A stretch of 64,000 nucleotides of DNA from Beijerinckiaceae bacterium (GTDB lineage: Bacteria; Pseudomonadota; Alphaproteobacteria; Rhizobiales; Beijerinckiaceae), in NCBI GenBank assembly GCA_947478405.1, contig CANJVX010000003.1, forward strand, positions 62,001 through 126,000, given 5' to 3'. Every line of letters starts with the position of its first letter. Position 1 is the first letter of the stretch. A model generated the notes under the pieces. The model did no database searches. It saw nothing but the letters and a program-made list of their open reading frames with translations, and was not told the DNA's origin. The position numbers and the translations under genes are program-made. Positions 10,689 through 19,745 of this stretch are shown in pieces.

Positions 10689-11249
10689 TTGGACCAGACC
10701 CGGCGTGTGCCACTGTCCGAAATCTATCGGACATTTTTCGTCATCGGCCTGTTTTCGTTTGGCGGCGGGCTCGTCTCCTGGATTTATCGGGACACGGTGG
10801 ATGTGCGCAAATGGATGAGCCGCGAGGATTTCCTGCCCGGCGTTGCCTTGGCGCAAGTCATGCCCGGTGTCTCCTCCACCAATTGCGCCATTTATGTAGG
10901 CCAGATTTTGCGCGGCTGGCTTGGTGCCTTGACCGCTATCACCGCCATGCTGAGCGCACCCTTCCTCATCTCGCTTGCCGCGGCTTGGGCCTATAAATCT
11001 CTGCTCCATATTCCGGGCTTTCAGGAAACCATGATTGGCGTGGCCGCTGCGGCGATCGGCATGCTGATGCGGACCGGTGTAGAAGCCGCGCGCCCGCAGA
11101 TACGCGATATTTCGGCCATGGCTGTGATGATTGCGAGTTTTCTCGCCGTGGGTGTGTTTCGCTTTCCGCTCGTGCCCGTCATTTGCGTGATGGGGCCGAT
11201 CAGCGTGGCGCTGGCATGGCCGAGCGCCAAAGCGGAGGGCGCAAAATGA
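10689..11249 (+). CDS. chrA: Chromate transporter family protein, first half
   Basis: This is a short-chain ChrA protein, one half of a split CHR transporter that would act as a pair in the inner membrane, exporting chromate or an unknown anion. The 186-residue product has about five to six membrane segments and the family signatures FSFGGGLVSW and VALAQVMPGVSSTN. The start is TTG at 10689, supported by AAGGGGGAAG just upstream. It overlaps the second half by 4 nt (ATGA), so the two are translationally coupled. Substrate cannot be told from sequence. Confidence 0.85.
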   Translation: MDQTRRVPLSEIYRTFFVIGLFSFGGGLVSWIYRDTVDVRKWMSREDFLPGVALAQVMPGVSSTNCAIYVGQILRGWLGALTAITAMLSAPFLISLAAAWAYKSLLHIPGFQETMIGVAAAAIGMLMRTGVEAARPQIRDISAMAVMIASFLAVGVFRFPLVPVICVMGPISVALAWPSAKAEGAK

Positions 11250-11782
11250 ACGCCGATACACTCATCCGCATCTTCACCATCATCGCGCCTTTGTCGCTCG
11301 CCTCCTTCGGTGGTGCGAGTTCGATCTATGCGCCCATGCAGCATGAAGTGGTCGATATTGAAAAATGGATCACGGCGCGCGAGTTTTTGGATCTCTTCGC
11401 CATTTCGCGCGCTATGCCGGGGCCTGGTTCGTTGTTTTGCACGCTCGTCGGCTGGCAGGTCGCGGGTCTTGCAGGTGCGATCATTGCTTCCATTGCGATT
11501 TATCTGCCGTCTTCGCTGGTGGTCTATGGCGTGGGTCATGTCTGGTCGCGCCATCGCGGCAAACGCTGGCACAATGCTTTGGAAAAGGGCCTCAATCCGC
11601 TCGGCGCTGGCTTGCTCTTTGCGGGTGTGGTGACGCTTGCCAAACTCGCCTCTGATGGATTTCTGCCCATTGCCATTATCGGGGTCGTCTGTGCGCTTAA
11701 TGTCTGGAAGCCCAAAATTCATCCGGTGATTTTTCTCATCAGTGGCGGGGCGCTTTGCTATGGCGCCTATGCTTTCGCCTGA
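11246..11782 (+). CDS. chrA: Chromate transporter family protein, second half
   Basis: Partner of the preceding gene: 178 residues, about six membrane segments, with the CHR motifs SFGGASSIYAPM and FAISRAMPGPGS. The ATG at 11246 overlaps the stop codon of the first half, giving near-equal production of the two. Together they correspond to one two-domain ChrA protein. Confidence 0.85.
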   Translation: MNADTLIRIFTIIAPLSLASFGGASSIYAPMQHEVVDIEKWITAREFLDLFAISRAMPGPGSLFCTLVGWQVAGLAGAIIASIAIYLPSSLVVYGVGHVWSRHRGKRWHNALEKGLNPLGAGLLFAGVVTLAKLASDGFLPIAIIGVVCALNVWKPKIHPVIFLISGGALCYGAYAFA

Positions 11783-11821
11783 CGGCTTGCCTTTGGATGA
11801 GAGCAGAGGCACATAGCGCGC

Positions 11822-12673
11822 ATGACAGGTGCAGGAACCAACAAGACCCAAGTCGGCATTGCCGGTGGCCCAGCGATTATTCTGGTGCGGCCGCAATTGG
11901 CTGTGAACATCGGCATGTGCGCGCGCGCTATGGCTAATTTCGGGCTCGATGATCTGCGCCTTGTGACACCGCGTGAGGGCTGGCCGCGCACCGATGCGCG
12001 CCGCAAGGGCGCTTATGCGGCGGCCGCGGGTGCTGTGCATCTGCTGGAGCGCGCGCGTGTGTTTGATAGTGTGGAAGAGGCGATTGCCGATCTCAATTTC
12101 GTCTGGGCAACAACGGCGCGCGAGCGTGGTCAAGGCAAGCGTGTCGAACCGCCAGCCGTTGCAATGTCTGAAACAGCCGCCGCGATCAAAGCGGGCCAAA
12201 AGCATGGCATTATTTTTGGGCCAGAGCGCACGGGGCTTGCCAATGATGATGTGGCGCTGGCGGATGGCATCATCACCTTTCCGGTGAACCCTGCTTATGC
12301 TTCGCTCAATTTGGCGCAGGCTGTGTTGCTCACAGGTTATGAACATTTCCGCGCGGCCCAAGGCGACGCGCTGCCTTTTGCCACGCCCGACAAATCACCG
12401 CCCGCTGATCGGCAGATGGTGATTTCCTTCTTTGATTTTCTGGAAGACCATTTGGAGAAGAATGGTTTCTTCCGCCCCTTGGGCAAGAAGCCGCTGATGC
12501 AGATCAATCTGCGCAACATGTTGCACCGCATGCAAATGACGCAGCAAGATGTGCGGACTTTGTGGGGTGTTGTTGTGCGCCTCGTCGAAGGCCCGCGCAC
12601 CAAAGTGCAAACGCGCAAGAGATTGGGCCCCAAGCAAACGCCGAAGGGGACGAAGCCTTCGTCTGCTGATTAG
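11822..12673 (+). CDS. trmJ: tRNA (cytidine/uridine-2'-O-)-methyltransferase TrmJ
   Basis: TrmJ 2'-O-methylates position 32 of certain tRNAs using SAM. The 283-residue product has the SPOUT (SpoU/TrmH) fold with motif 1 NIGMCARAMANFG, motif 2 HGIIFGPERTGL and motif 3 NPAYASLNLAQAV, which form the trefoil-knot SAM site. The C-terminal extension (about 165-283) is typical of TrmJ and ends in a basic tail. The gene starts 39 nt after the chrA pair and ends just before a palindromic repeat. Confidence 0.92.
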   Translation: MTGAGTNKTQVGIAGGPAIILVRPQLAVNIGMCARAMANFGLDDLRLVTPREGWPRTDARRKGAYAAAAGAVHLLERARVFDSVEEAIADLNFVWATTARERGQGKRVEPPAVAMSETAAAIKAGQKHGIIFGPERTGLANDDVALADGIITFPVNPAYASLNLAQAVLLTGYEHFRAAQGDALPFATPDKSPPADRQMVISFFDFLEDHLEKNGFFRPLGKKPLMQINLRNMLHRMQMTQQDVRTLWGVVVRLVEGPRTKVQTRKRLGPKQTPKGTKPSSAD

Positions 12674-12674
12674 C

Positions 12675-12754
12675 CGTCATTGCGAGCCGAAGGCGAAGCA
12701 AACCAGAAGCCCCACGTGAGGCTTCTGGATTGCTTCGCTACGCTCGCAATGACG
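12675..12754. repeat. Dispersed palindromic repeat, copy 2
   Basis: Copy with ends CGTCATTGCGAG and CTCGCAATGACG between convergent trmJ and murD2. Its right end runs into murD2, supplying that gene's last five codons (S-S-L-R-A) and stop codon, so insertion appears to have changed the C-terminus. Confidence 0.8.
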
Positions 12755-14045
12755 AGCTGAGAGATGTCGCTTTAAACGCTTCGCCACGTTCTTCGAAATT
12801 GCGAAACTCTTCAAAACTTGGCGCAGCCGGCGAGAGCAGCACGACGCCATCTTCGGGCACATGCGCAAAAGCTTGCGCCACTGCCTCGGCCAGTTTGCCC
12901 GCATCAATCATCGGAAATGATGCACCACGCTTTTCAAGATCCGCGCGCAGACGGGCACCTGTCACCGGCAGAAGCACAAGTGCGGCGATCTTCGCGCGCA
13001 TCAGCGCATCGGCCAGCTCTTCATAGTCTTGTCCGCGATCAGACCCGCCAGCAATCAGCACAATCTCGCGCTCCGCATAAGCGGCGAGTGCTGCGAGTGT
13101 CGCCTGCGGCACGGTCGAGATGGAATCATCCACACAAGTGATGCCATGCGCGACAAATTCCTCGAGGCGATGGGCGAGCTGCTCAAAACCCGTCATCTCC
13201 ACGCCCTCGCGCAAGCCCGTCACACCAGCCTGTTCGGCCGCGGTGCAAGCGGCAGCAAGATTGGCGATATTATGCGCGCCGCGTAGCGCAAAATTTGTGA
13301 CAGGCACTTCACACGCGCCAAAGAAGAGCTTGCCGCCCTTCTCGTGAAAGCCACTCTTCTCATTGAACCAGACGACATTCGCGCGGGTTTTCACGCGCGC
13401 AAAAACGTCTGCATGCGCATGATTGGCAATAGCGCGCGTTTTACTGTCACGAAAAATATTCAGCTTGTCGCGATAATAGGTTTCAACCCCGCCATGCCAA
13501 GGCGCATGTTCGGGATAGAGATTGGTGAGCACGCCGATATCCGCGCTGAAATCAAAATCAGCGAGCTGATAGGAGGACAGTTCAAACACGGTCCAATCGC
13601 GTGCAGGCTTTTCGCTGAGTGCCGCCACGCCAACATTGCCCAGCAGCTTGGCGTCAAAACCACCTTTGACCAGCAGATGATGGATGAACCGCGAGACAGT
13701 GCTCTTGCCCTTTGTGCCGGTGACAGCAATCGTGCGCGCTTGCGGGTGCGCTTCAAACCAGAGATTCGTGCCCGATGTGAAGCGCGTGCCTTTGGCCTTC
13801 GCTTGCGCGATTTCAGGTCGATAGAGAGAAATGCCGGGGCTTTTCACGACCAGCGCAAAGCGCCCGCTGATGAGCGCGTCTTTTGCAGCATCACCGACCA
13901 GAACATGGGCGCCAGCAGGCTCATCTGAGATTGGCGTATCATTCAAAATGACAAGCGTCAGATCAGGTCGCGTCTCTTTGAGATGCGCAAATGCAGCTTG
14001 TCCTTCGCGTCCATATCCCCAGATCGCTGCTTCAGAGGAAGCCAT
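12738..14045 (-). CDS. murD2: UDP-MurNAc-L-Ala ligase of the MurD2 type (adds L-Glu)
   Basis: This is a Mur ligase of about 435 residues. It has the ATP loop VTGTKGKST (the canonical MurD form is GTNGKST), FELSSYQLADF, a central-domain HGGVETYYRDKLNIF and the C-terminal GGSDRGQDYEEL motif. It overlaps murL, so I assign it to MurD2, which attaches L-Glu instead of D-Glu to UDP-MurNAc-L-Ala for later epimerisation. Ordinary MurD is the alternative; the neighbour decides. The ATG at 14045 has GAGGAG upstream. The last five codons lie inside a palindromic repeat. Confidence 0.85.
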   Translation of the reverse strand: MASSEAAIWGYGREGQAAFAHLKETRPDLTLVILNDTPISDEPAGAHVLVGDAAKDALISGRFALVVKSPGISLYRPEIAQAKAKGTRFTSGTNLWFEAHPQARTIAVTGTKGKSTVSRFIHHLLVKGGFDAKLLGNVGVAALSEKPARDWTVFELSSYQLADFDFSADIGVLTNLYPEHAPWHGGVETYYRDKLNIFRDSKTRAIANHAHADVFARVKTRANVVWFNEKSGFHEKGGKLFFGACEVPVTNFALRGAHNIANLAAACTAAEQAGVTGLREGVEMTGFEQLAHRLEEFVAHGITCVDDSISTVPQATLAALAAYAEREIVLIAGGSDRGQDYEELADALMRAKIAALVLLPVTGARLRADLEKRGASFPMIDAGKLAEAVAQAFAHVPEDGVVLLSPAAPSFEEFRNFEERGEAFKATSLSSSLRA

Positions 14046-15390
14046 GCAGCATCTCCTCATAGCGTTTGGGGAGATAATGATGAGGCGAGGGCGTCATCAA
14101 TTCGGCCCAGATTTTTTTGGGCTCGGGCATCAGCGCGAGCAAACGCACGGCGAGCTGGCGCACGAGTTTGGCGTCTTTCCAGTCCGGTTGTTCAGCCAGC
14201 ATCAGCAAAGCCGCACCCGATTCCGCGAGTTCGCCCACACATTCCCACGGCTTGTGGCCCGACAGGCCCATCAATTCTTCATAGCCCGCGAGCTGGCTTT
14301 CATCTTCGAGCAGATTGCCACCAAAAATGCTCTCAAGCCGCGCGCGCGGCATGTGGTTGGCGAGCATCAAAAAGGTAAAGCGGCATTTGGGGCAATCGCG
14401 GCACCAGCGTTTGGGCTCTTCTTTCGGGCGCAATTGAAAAGCGCGGTTGCAGCTCGTGAAGGCGCCGTCATAGAGGCTCGTGCGCGCCATCAAGCTCGCA
14501 ATATGGGCTTCCGACAGCGGGCGCAGCAGCGAGAAATAAGACAGCTTGGTGTCGATATAGCGCGCGACATAATCCGACAGCGCGACTTCCATGCCGCTGG
14601 TCTTGGAAAACTGGTGATTGATCATGCGCCCATCGCGCGACAGATTGCCTTGGTCGGCTGAGCGTTCATTCGACAAGATCACGGCATCAAAGCCATGCAC
14701 AAAGGCAGAGGCGAGCGCGATGAAGGAGACAATGGCGGTGATCGGCACATGGCCATTCAGCGCGCCCTGTTCATTCAGGGCGAAGAGCTTTTCATCCAGA
14801 TGTCGTTCAACACGAATGAAGGGCAGGCCGGAGGCGGTGGCGCAATCAAGGATCGGTTTTTTCGGATTGACCGCAAAAAGCGCCATCGGCTCTTTCGCGG
14901 CTTTCAGGATTTCGAGCGAGACGAGCGAATCCTTGCCGCCGCCAATCAGCACTGCCGAGCGGCGCGCGAGTGGCGCATGCGCGGCTTGCGGCTTTGCTAC
15001 GCTTGCACCCGCCACATTGAAATTCACATGGCCGGCAATGCCGACATTGTTGCGCACGCCGAATTCGCCCAAGCCATCGACATAGAGATTTTCAAAGAAG
15101 CGGCGCTGGTCCGCATCCGGATTGATGCCGCGGTAGCCAATGGCAGGCGGCAGAAAGGCTTTGTAATATGAGACACCCGCTGCCAGGCTCAGGGCTTCAA
15201 GTGCTGCCTCGAAGCCGGGGCGCAGGCTCGAGCCTTTGGCGGGAAGGGGCGCATTGAAAGCGATGGTCTCGCGAAAATCCGGCCCGTCTTCATAAGCGTA
15301 TAGAAGATCGACCTCGCCCGTTTCATCACGGGTTTCAAATCCGGCGAAATCAAACCGGCGAGGTTTTTGGGTGCGGTACAGGTCGCTCAT
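14032..15390 (-). CDS. murL: UDP-MurNAc-L-Ala-L-Glu epimerase MurL
   Basis: MurL epimerises the terminal L-Glu of UDP-MurNAc-L-Ala-L-Glu to D-Glu in an ATP-dependent step, giving the normal peptidoglycan precursor without glutamate racemase. The 452-residue product has a PP-loop-like motif VLIGGGKDSLVS (about 147-158), an NERSADQGN segment and a cysteine cluster WCRDCPKC near 330. It precedes and overlaps murD2 by 14 nt, the arrangement known for the MurD2-MurL pathway. No MurI is seen in this window, but the rest of the genome is not visible. Confidence 0.88.
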   Translation of the reverse strand: MSDLYRTQKPRRFDFAGFETRDETGEVDLLYAYEDGPDFRETIAFNAPLPAKGSSLRPGFEAALEALSLAAGVSYYKAFLPPAIGYRGINPDADQRRFFENLYVDGLGEFGVRNNVGIAGHVNFNVAGASVAKPQAAHAPLARRSAVLIGGGKDSLVSLEILKAAKEPMALFAVNPKKPILDCATASGLPFIRVERHLDEKLFALNEQGALNGHVPITAIVSFIALASAFVHGFDAVILSNERSADQGNLSRDGRMINHQFSKTSGMEVALSDYVARYIDTKLSYFSLLRPLSEAHIASLMARTSLYDGAFTSCNRAFQLRPKEEPKRWCRDCPKCRFTFLMLANHMPRARLESIFGGNLLEDESQLAGYEELMGLSGHKPWECVGELAESGAALLMLAEQPDWKDAKLVRQLAVRLLALMPEPKKIWAELMTPSPHHYLPKRYEEMLHGFL

Positions 15391-15474
15391 CGGTCTTTGG
15401 GGTTACAGCCTCGCCGTTTTGTGTCAAGCGCAGGTGTGGGGCAGGTCGTGGGCTCCAGACTTTGAGGGGTCTCG

Positions 15475-16179
15475 ATGGTGTTGTCTTTGATCAATCTATG
15501 GCGCAAATGGGCGTCTCCGCCAGCGGCCCATCCGCTGCTGCTCAAGGCCAATGACAGCTATAATGTCTATGAGGTCGCCAAATGGCGGGCAGCGCTCCAG
15601 AGCGCGCGCTATTTTGAAGAGCGCCTTCTGACCACCCTGCAATTTGCCGATCGCAGCGCCCTTTTGAGCCATTCGCTGTCGCTGGCCCCCCAAGAGGGGC
15701 TGGTGTTGGAATTTGGCGTGGCGGGGGGCGAATCGATCCGCCAGATCGCGGCTGAGCGCTCTGGCCCGATCTACGGGTTCGATTCCTTCGAGGGCCTACC
15801 GGAGGATTGGTTCGGCTATCTCCGCAAGGGCTTCTTCGCGCAGGATCTGCCCAAGGTTCCCGCCCATGTCAGCCTGATCAAGGGCTGGTTTTCGGACACG
15901 CTCGCCGGCTTTTTGGCGAACCAGCCCGGCCCTGTGGCCTTTCTGCATGTTGATAGCGACCTCTATTCCTCAGCTGATTACGTCTTTCGCGCACTGGAGG
16001 GCCGTATTGTTCCGGGCACCATCATCCTGTTCGATGAATATTGGAACTATCCTGGCTGGCGGCAGCATGAATACAAGGCTTTTCAGGAGTTTATCGTCCG
16101 CTCGGGGCTAGGCTATCGCTATGAGGGGTTTGTGCCGACAGCCCATCAGGTCTGTGTGGTGATCGAGAGCGGTGCCTGA
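15475..16179 (+). CDS. Class I SAM-dependent methyltransferase, TylF/MycF-like
   Basis: The 234-residue product has the SAM-binding sequence LVLEFGVAGGESI (about 76-88), the acidic motif IYGFDSFEGLPEDW and FLHVDSDLYSS. This order resembles the TylF/MycF (macrocin O-methyltransferase) family and related sugar or small-molecule O-methyltransferases. Its target is unknown. It stands alone, divergent from murL, with GAGGGG upstream of its ATG. Confidence 0.75.
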   Translation: MVLSLINLWRKWASPPAAHPLLLKANDSYNVYEVAKWRAALQSARYFEERLLTTLQFADRSALLSHSLSLAPQEGLVLEFGVAGGESIRQIAAERSGPIYGFDSFEGLPEDWFGYLRKGFFAQDLPKVPAHVSLIKGWFSDTLAGFLANQPGPVAFLHVDSDLYSSADYVFRALEGRIVPGTIILFDEYWNYPGWRQHEYKAFQEFIVRSGLGYRYEGFVPTAHQVCVVIESGA

Positions 16180-16444
16180 TCATTTGACAGGCCAAGCCCA
16201 GCCCAATAGAAACCGGTAGTCGATTGGCCCTTGGGCCATTTGATACACGCACCCGTGGCCTCTCCCCCGCTTTAGGTAGAGAGACCTGTCGGCCCTTCGG
16301 GGCAGAGGAGGGCGCGTTCCTCAGCCGCCGGATGTCCGGCGCACGGCTGGAGGGGCGCGGATGGGACGGTGCAAGGCCTACGGGCTTGTCGCGCGCGTCC
16401 GCCGTTTCCTTTTGGCCGTTTCACGAGAACCAAGAGGAACCGCG
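16180..16444 (+). promoter_or_regulatory. rpsD upstream region and probable long leader
   Basis: The 265 bp before rpsD lack a convincing gene but hold several short GC-rich foldbacks (for example CGGCCCTTCGGGGC near 16291 and GCCGCCGGATGTCCGGCG near 16324). S4 genes are often autoregulated through their leader, so this could be a structured 5' UTR. The match to any known leader is not established. Confidence 0.3.
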
Positions 16445-17062
16445 ATGACGAAGCGCGCAGAATCCAAGTATAAAATTGACCGCCGTATGGGCCAGAACAT
16501 CTGGGGCCGTCCGAAGAGCCCTGTGAACCGTCGTGAATACGGTCCCGGCCAGCATGGTCAGCGCCGCAAGGGGAAAATGTCTGACTTCGGCACGCAGCTG
16601 CGCGCCAAGCAGAAGCTCAAGGGCTATTACGCCAACATCTCGGAAAAGCAGTTCCGTGGTTATTATCAGGAAGCGATCCGCATGAAGGGCGACTCGGGCG
16701 ACAACCTGATCGGCCTGCTGGAGCGCCGCCTCGACGCGGTCGTCTACCGCGCCAAGTTCGCGCCGACGCCGTTTGCTGCCCGCCAGTTCGTGAACCACGG
16801 CCACGTCAAGGTGAACGGCCGCCGCGTGAACATTTCTTCCTATCAGGTTCGCCCCGGCGATTTGATCGAAGTGAAGGAATCCTCACGCCAGCTCCTCGTT
16901 CTGCTCGAAGCCATTGGCCTGCCAGAGCGTGACGTGCCTGATTATTACGAAGTCGATCATACCAAGATGACGGCCAAGATGACCCGCGTGCCGCTCCCGG
17001 CAGACGTTCCCTATCCGGTCGTCATGGAACCGAACCTGGTTGTCGAATTCTATTCGCGCTGA
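16445..17062 (+). CDS. rpsD: 30S ribosomal protein S4
   Basis: S4 is a primary 16S rRNA-binding protein that nucleates small-subunit assembly and takes part in translational accuracy. The 205-residue product begins [16 protein letters not shown], includes [17 protein letters not shown], and has an S4 RNA-binding domain at about 95-155 ([25 protein letters not shown]). It ends [17 protein letters not shown] precedes the ATG at 16445. It is a single-gene unit with its own terminator, not part of an S13-S11-S4 operon. Confidence 0.97.
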   Translation: MTKRAESKYKIDRRMGQNIWGRPKSPVNRREYGPGQHGQRRKGKMSDFGTQLRAKQKLKGYYANISEKQFRGYYQEAIRMKGDSGDNLIGLLERRLDAVVYRAKFAPTPFAARQFVNHGHVKVNGRRVNISSYQVRPGDLIEVKESSRQLLVLLEAIGLPERDVPDYYEVDHTKMTAKMTRVPLPADVPYPVVMEPNLVVEFYSR

Positions 17063-17086
17063 TTTATCTCGCGCGAGACAAGACGC

Positions 17087-17114
17087 AAAGGGCGGCCTTC
17101 GGGTCGCCCTTTTT
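17087..17114 (+). terminator. rpsD Rho-independent terminator
   Basis: Stem AAAGGGCGGCC, loop TTCG, stem GGTCGCCCTTTT followed by T residues, starting 25 nt after the rpsD stop codon. Confidence 0.85.
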
Positions 17115-17149
17115 CTTAAGCGTGGCGGATTTTTGGCAAAGGGCAGACG

Positions 17150-17371
17150 ATGAGCGAAGAGACCACACGCGACAGCAATGGAACGATTCTGAATGATGGC
17201 GATAGCGTGACCCTCATCAAGGATCTCAAGGTCAAGGGCACATCCGTCACGCTGAAGCGCGGAACACTCGTCAAAAACATTCGCCTCACTGGCGTTCCGG
17301 CCGAGATCGAATGTAATGCGGAAAAGGTAAAGGGCCTTGTCTTGCGGACTGAGTTTTTGAAGAAAGCCTGA
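17150..17371 (+). CDS. PhnA-domain protein (YjdM-like), short form
   Basis: The 73-residue product consists of the C-terminal PhnA/YjdM domain alone: DGDSVTLIKDLKVKG, LKRGTLVKNIRL and LVLRTEFLKK are typical. The N-terminal zinc ribbon of full-length PhnA is absent. The family was once called alkylphosphonate uptake protein, but a role in phosphonate metabolism is unsupported and its function is unknown. It stands alone between the rpsD terminator and a palindromic repeat. Confidence 0.8.
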   Translation: MSEETTRDSNGTILNDGDSVTLIKDLKVKGTSVTLKRGTLVKNIRLTGVPAEIECNAEKVKGLVLRTEFLKKA

Positions 17372-17400
17372 GGCGCGGCACCTCGGCATCACCTCTCCAA

Positions 17401-17485
17401 CGTCATTGCGAGGAGCGTTAGCGACGAAGCAAACAGGAGGCATCACGCGTTGCTTCTGGTTTGCTTCGCTACATTCGCAGTGACG
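17401..17485. repeat. Dispersed palindromic repeat, copy 3
   Basis: Copy with ends CGTCATTGCGAG and TTCGCAGTGACG (slightly diverged on the right). It ends 12 nt before the stop codon of the convergent cytochrome gene and may act as its terminator hairpin. Confidence 0.75.
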
Positions 17486-17497
17486 GCGGATATGTCG

Positions 17498-17803
17498 TCA
17501 GCCGCCACTTTTCACATAGGCCCAGAGAAGATCGATTTCTTCTGCCGAGAGTTTGCCTTCCCATGGCGGCATGCCGGTGCCTTTGCCTTTGCTGACAGAG
17601 GTCACAAACCGCGCTTTGTCGTCTTGCGGAAATTTGCGCAAATCAAATGCCAGGCCGGGATTCATCATGTCTTTGCCATGGCATGTCGCGCACATGTCAT
17701 TGTAGATGAGATAGCCTTCTTGCACGCCATCGGCTGAAGCGGGGAGCGGCGCGAAAAGAGCGCCAATCAAGAGACCGGCGCCAATCAGTCCCTTGTTCAT
17801 CAT
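17498..17803 (-). CDS. Small periplasmic c-type cytochrome, distal gene of ThDP-enzyme operon
   Basis: The product of about 101 residues has a Sec signal peptide (MMNKGLIGAG, then a hydrophobic stretch, cleavage after PASA), one haem-binding CATCH motif near residue 37 and a probable axial Met in GTGMPPWEG. It is a class I monohaem cytochrome c of the CcoP/cbb3-domain type and would carry electrons in the periplasm. Its ATG overlaps the stop of the ThDP-enzyme gene (TGATGATG), so the two are translationally coupled and probably work together. The partner redox protein is inferred from position. Confidence 0.88.
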   Translation of the reverse strand: MMNKGLIGAGLLIGALFAPLPASADGVQEGYLIYNDMCATCHGKDMMNPGLAFDLRKFPQDDKARFVTSVSKGKGTGMPPWEGKLSAEEIDLLWAYVKSGG

Positions 17804-19731
17804 CACACTTTCTTCGTGCGCATCTGCGCACCACTGATTGGGGGGATCCATGGCTCGGCCACTTGGTTCACGCCGCGCCGGCCAACCTGCACATCGAGTA
17901 GATAGGGCTTGCCTTCAATGGTGGCTTTGCGCGCCCGCGCCAAAGCTTCTTTCATCTGCGCCGGATTGTGTACGACCTCGGCGGCGACACCGAAGCCATT
18001 GGCAATCTGCGCCATATTCATATCGGGTTTGCCCAGATAGCCATTCACCATCTGCCCCGTTTCGACCATGCGGCCGGACGGCACATTGGCAATGGTGCGC
18101 GAATGCGGGCCACCGTAGCCGTGGTTGTTATAGACGACCGTGATGACCGGCAGCTCAAGGCGCGCCATGTTCCACAAAGCGTGTGGACCAAAGAGGAATG
18201 AGCCGTCGCCCACCATGCAGATGACCTGCTGGTTGGGGCGTGCAAGCTTCACGCCCGCCGCTGTGCCGACACCCGAGCCCAGATGTCCCCCATAATAGAA
18301 GAATAATTCGCGGCCACCGACAGGATTGAAGTCGAAGGAATGCATCACATTCGCACCGGCTTCGTGAATGATGATTGCATCAGGATCGGCAAATTGTGCC
18401 ACTTCCCATGTCACGCGATCGGCAATGAGCGGCGCATTGTTCCATTCGGGTGAATTGACAAAGCCCATGCGCAGCGAGCGCGCACGCTCGGTAAATTTAC
18501 GCACCTCTCCTGCCCGTGTGGCAGCCTCTTCACGCAGCTTGGCCGTCATGAGTTGTTCGACAGCAGCGTAAAGATCATCCAGTCCCAAGCCCACATCGCA
18601 AACGAGCGGGACGTCGGTCGTCATGACCTTCCCCATATTGTTATAATCAATGCGCATATCGATGAATTTCACGCCGCGCGCGACGATCGGGTTCACGCCA
18701 TTATGCTGCATCTTGTTGCCGACATTGATGACGACATCATAATTTTTGGGCCAAGTGATCGAGGCCAGAGTGCCTGCCGGCGCATTGGCCACAAAGAGCG
18801 GATGCGCTTCGGGGAAATTGGCCCAGAGCTGGCGCATTTGCGTGACCGGCATGCCGAGTAATTCGGCAAGTTTGATCGCTTTGGCTGCCGCCTTGGCCTT
18901 GGTGACTTCATCCCCCACGATCATAATCGGCATTTTCGCTTCAACCAGCATTTTGGCTGCGCGAATGACTTCATCGGGGTTGGGGCGCACACGCATGCGC
19001 GTGTCATAATGGCTTTGCTGGATGATTTCCGTACGCGTGCGCTCATCCGTATAATCCGAATGCCATGTCAGATAGGCAGGGCCATGCGGGGGCGTCCATG
19101 CGGTTTTGAACGCATGGCGCACGGTTTCGGGAATCATGGAAGGGCCACGCGCCATCCACGAATATTTCGTGATGGGTTGCACCACCTGTTCCTGATTGGC
19201 AATTTCTTCAAATCCGTCGCGGCCTGCGCGGCGTGATTGATCGGTGCGATAGGAATAAACGACGAGCGGCGTCTGTTCCTTGTGTGCATTGTAAATCTGG
19301 CCCATGGCATTCATGAGCCCGACAGACCCCGCCTGCATGACAATGGCCGGCTTTTGCGAGGCTTTGATATATCCTGCCGCCATCGCGGCACCCGGGCCTT
19401 CGTGCGGCGAGATGATATATTGCAATTGCGGGCGATCGACGAGCGCTTCGTAGAATTGCGCATCTTCGCTGGCTGAATTGCCGAAGACATATTTCACGCC
19501 GCAGGCAGTGAGTTGTTCGGCAAAGCAGGCGCCGCCTGTGCCTTGGAATTGTTTCACCGGATTGTTTTGCTGCGTGGCGGGGGCAGCGGCGTCCTGCGCA
19601 TTGGCGGATGTTGAAATAGCATCCAGTACATTTTCGGCAGCGGCGACAGTAATCCCGGCTTTGGTCATATTGTCGAGAAAGCCGCGGCGCGAAATGCCTT
19701 CAGAGAGATATTTATAGACGAGATCTTTCAT
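17803..19731 (-). CDS. ThDP-dependent enzyme of the acetolactate synthase fold with twin-arginine leader
   Basis: The 642-residue product has the three domains of the POX/acetolactate synthase group. The N-terminal pyrimidine domain has catalytic Glu111 in SPHEGPGAAMAAGY. The central domain covers about 250-390. The C-terminal pyrophosphate domain has GDG (508-510) and Asn-Asn (535-536), 24 residues apart, for ThDP-Mg binding. Unusually, it starts with a twin-arginine-like leader (ISRRGFLDNM, RR at 15-16) and a possible ANA cleavage site near 44, so it is probably exported by Tat. It lies between two periplasmic cytochrome genes. Decarboxylating oxidation of a 2-oxo acid or cleavage of a ketone with cytochrome c as acceptor is an inference; the substrate is unknown. 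The leader's hydrophobic part is weak. Confidence 0.85.
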   Translation of the reverse strand: MKDLVYKYLSEGISRRGFLDNMTKAGITVAAAENVLDAISTSANAQDAAAPATQQNNPVKQFQGTGGACFAEQLTACGVKYVFGNSASEDAQFYEALVDRPQLQYIISPHEGPGAAMAAGYIKASQKPAIVMQAGSVGLMNAMGQIYNAHKEQTPLVVYSYRTDQSRRAGRDGFEEIANQEQVVQPITKYSWMARGPSMIPETVRHAFKTAWTPPHGPAYLTWHSDYTDERTRTEIIQQSHYDTRMRVRPNPDEVIRAAKMLVEAKMPIMIVGDEVTKAKAAAKAIKLAELLGMPVTQMRQLWANFPEAHPLFVANAPAGTLASITWPKNYDVVINVGNKMQHNGVNPIVARGVKFIDMRIDYNNMGKVMTTDVPLVCDVGLGLDDLYAAVEQLMTAKLREEAATRAGEVRKFTERARSLRMGFVNSPEWNNAPLIADRVTWEVAQFADPDAIIIHEAGANVMHSFDFNPVGGRELFFYYGGHLGSGVGTAAGVKLARPNQQVICMVGDGSFLFGPHALWNMARLELPVITVVYNNHGYGGPHSRTIANVPSGRMVETGQMVNGYLGKPDMNMAQIANGFGVAAEVVHNPAQMKEALARARKATIEGKPYLLDVQVGRRGVNQVAEPWIPPISGAQMRTKKV

Positions 19732-19745
19732 AGCGTCGTCTCCTC

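Noticed and set aside
11021-12361. Minus-strand open frame of 446 codons across chrA and trmJ.
   Set aside because: Runs antisense through three supported genes and their junctions; no domain seen.
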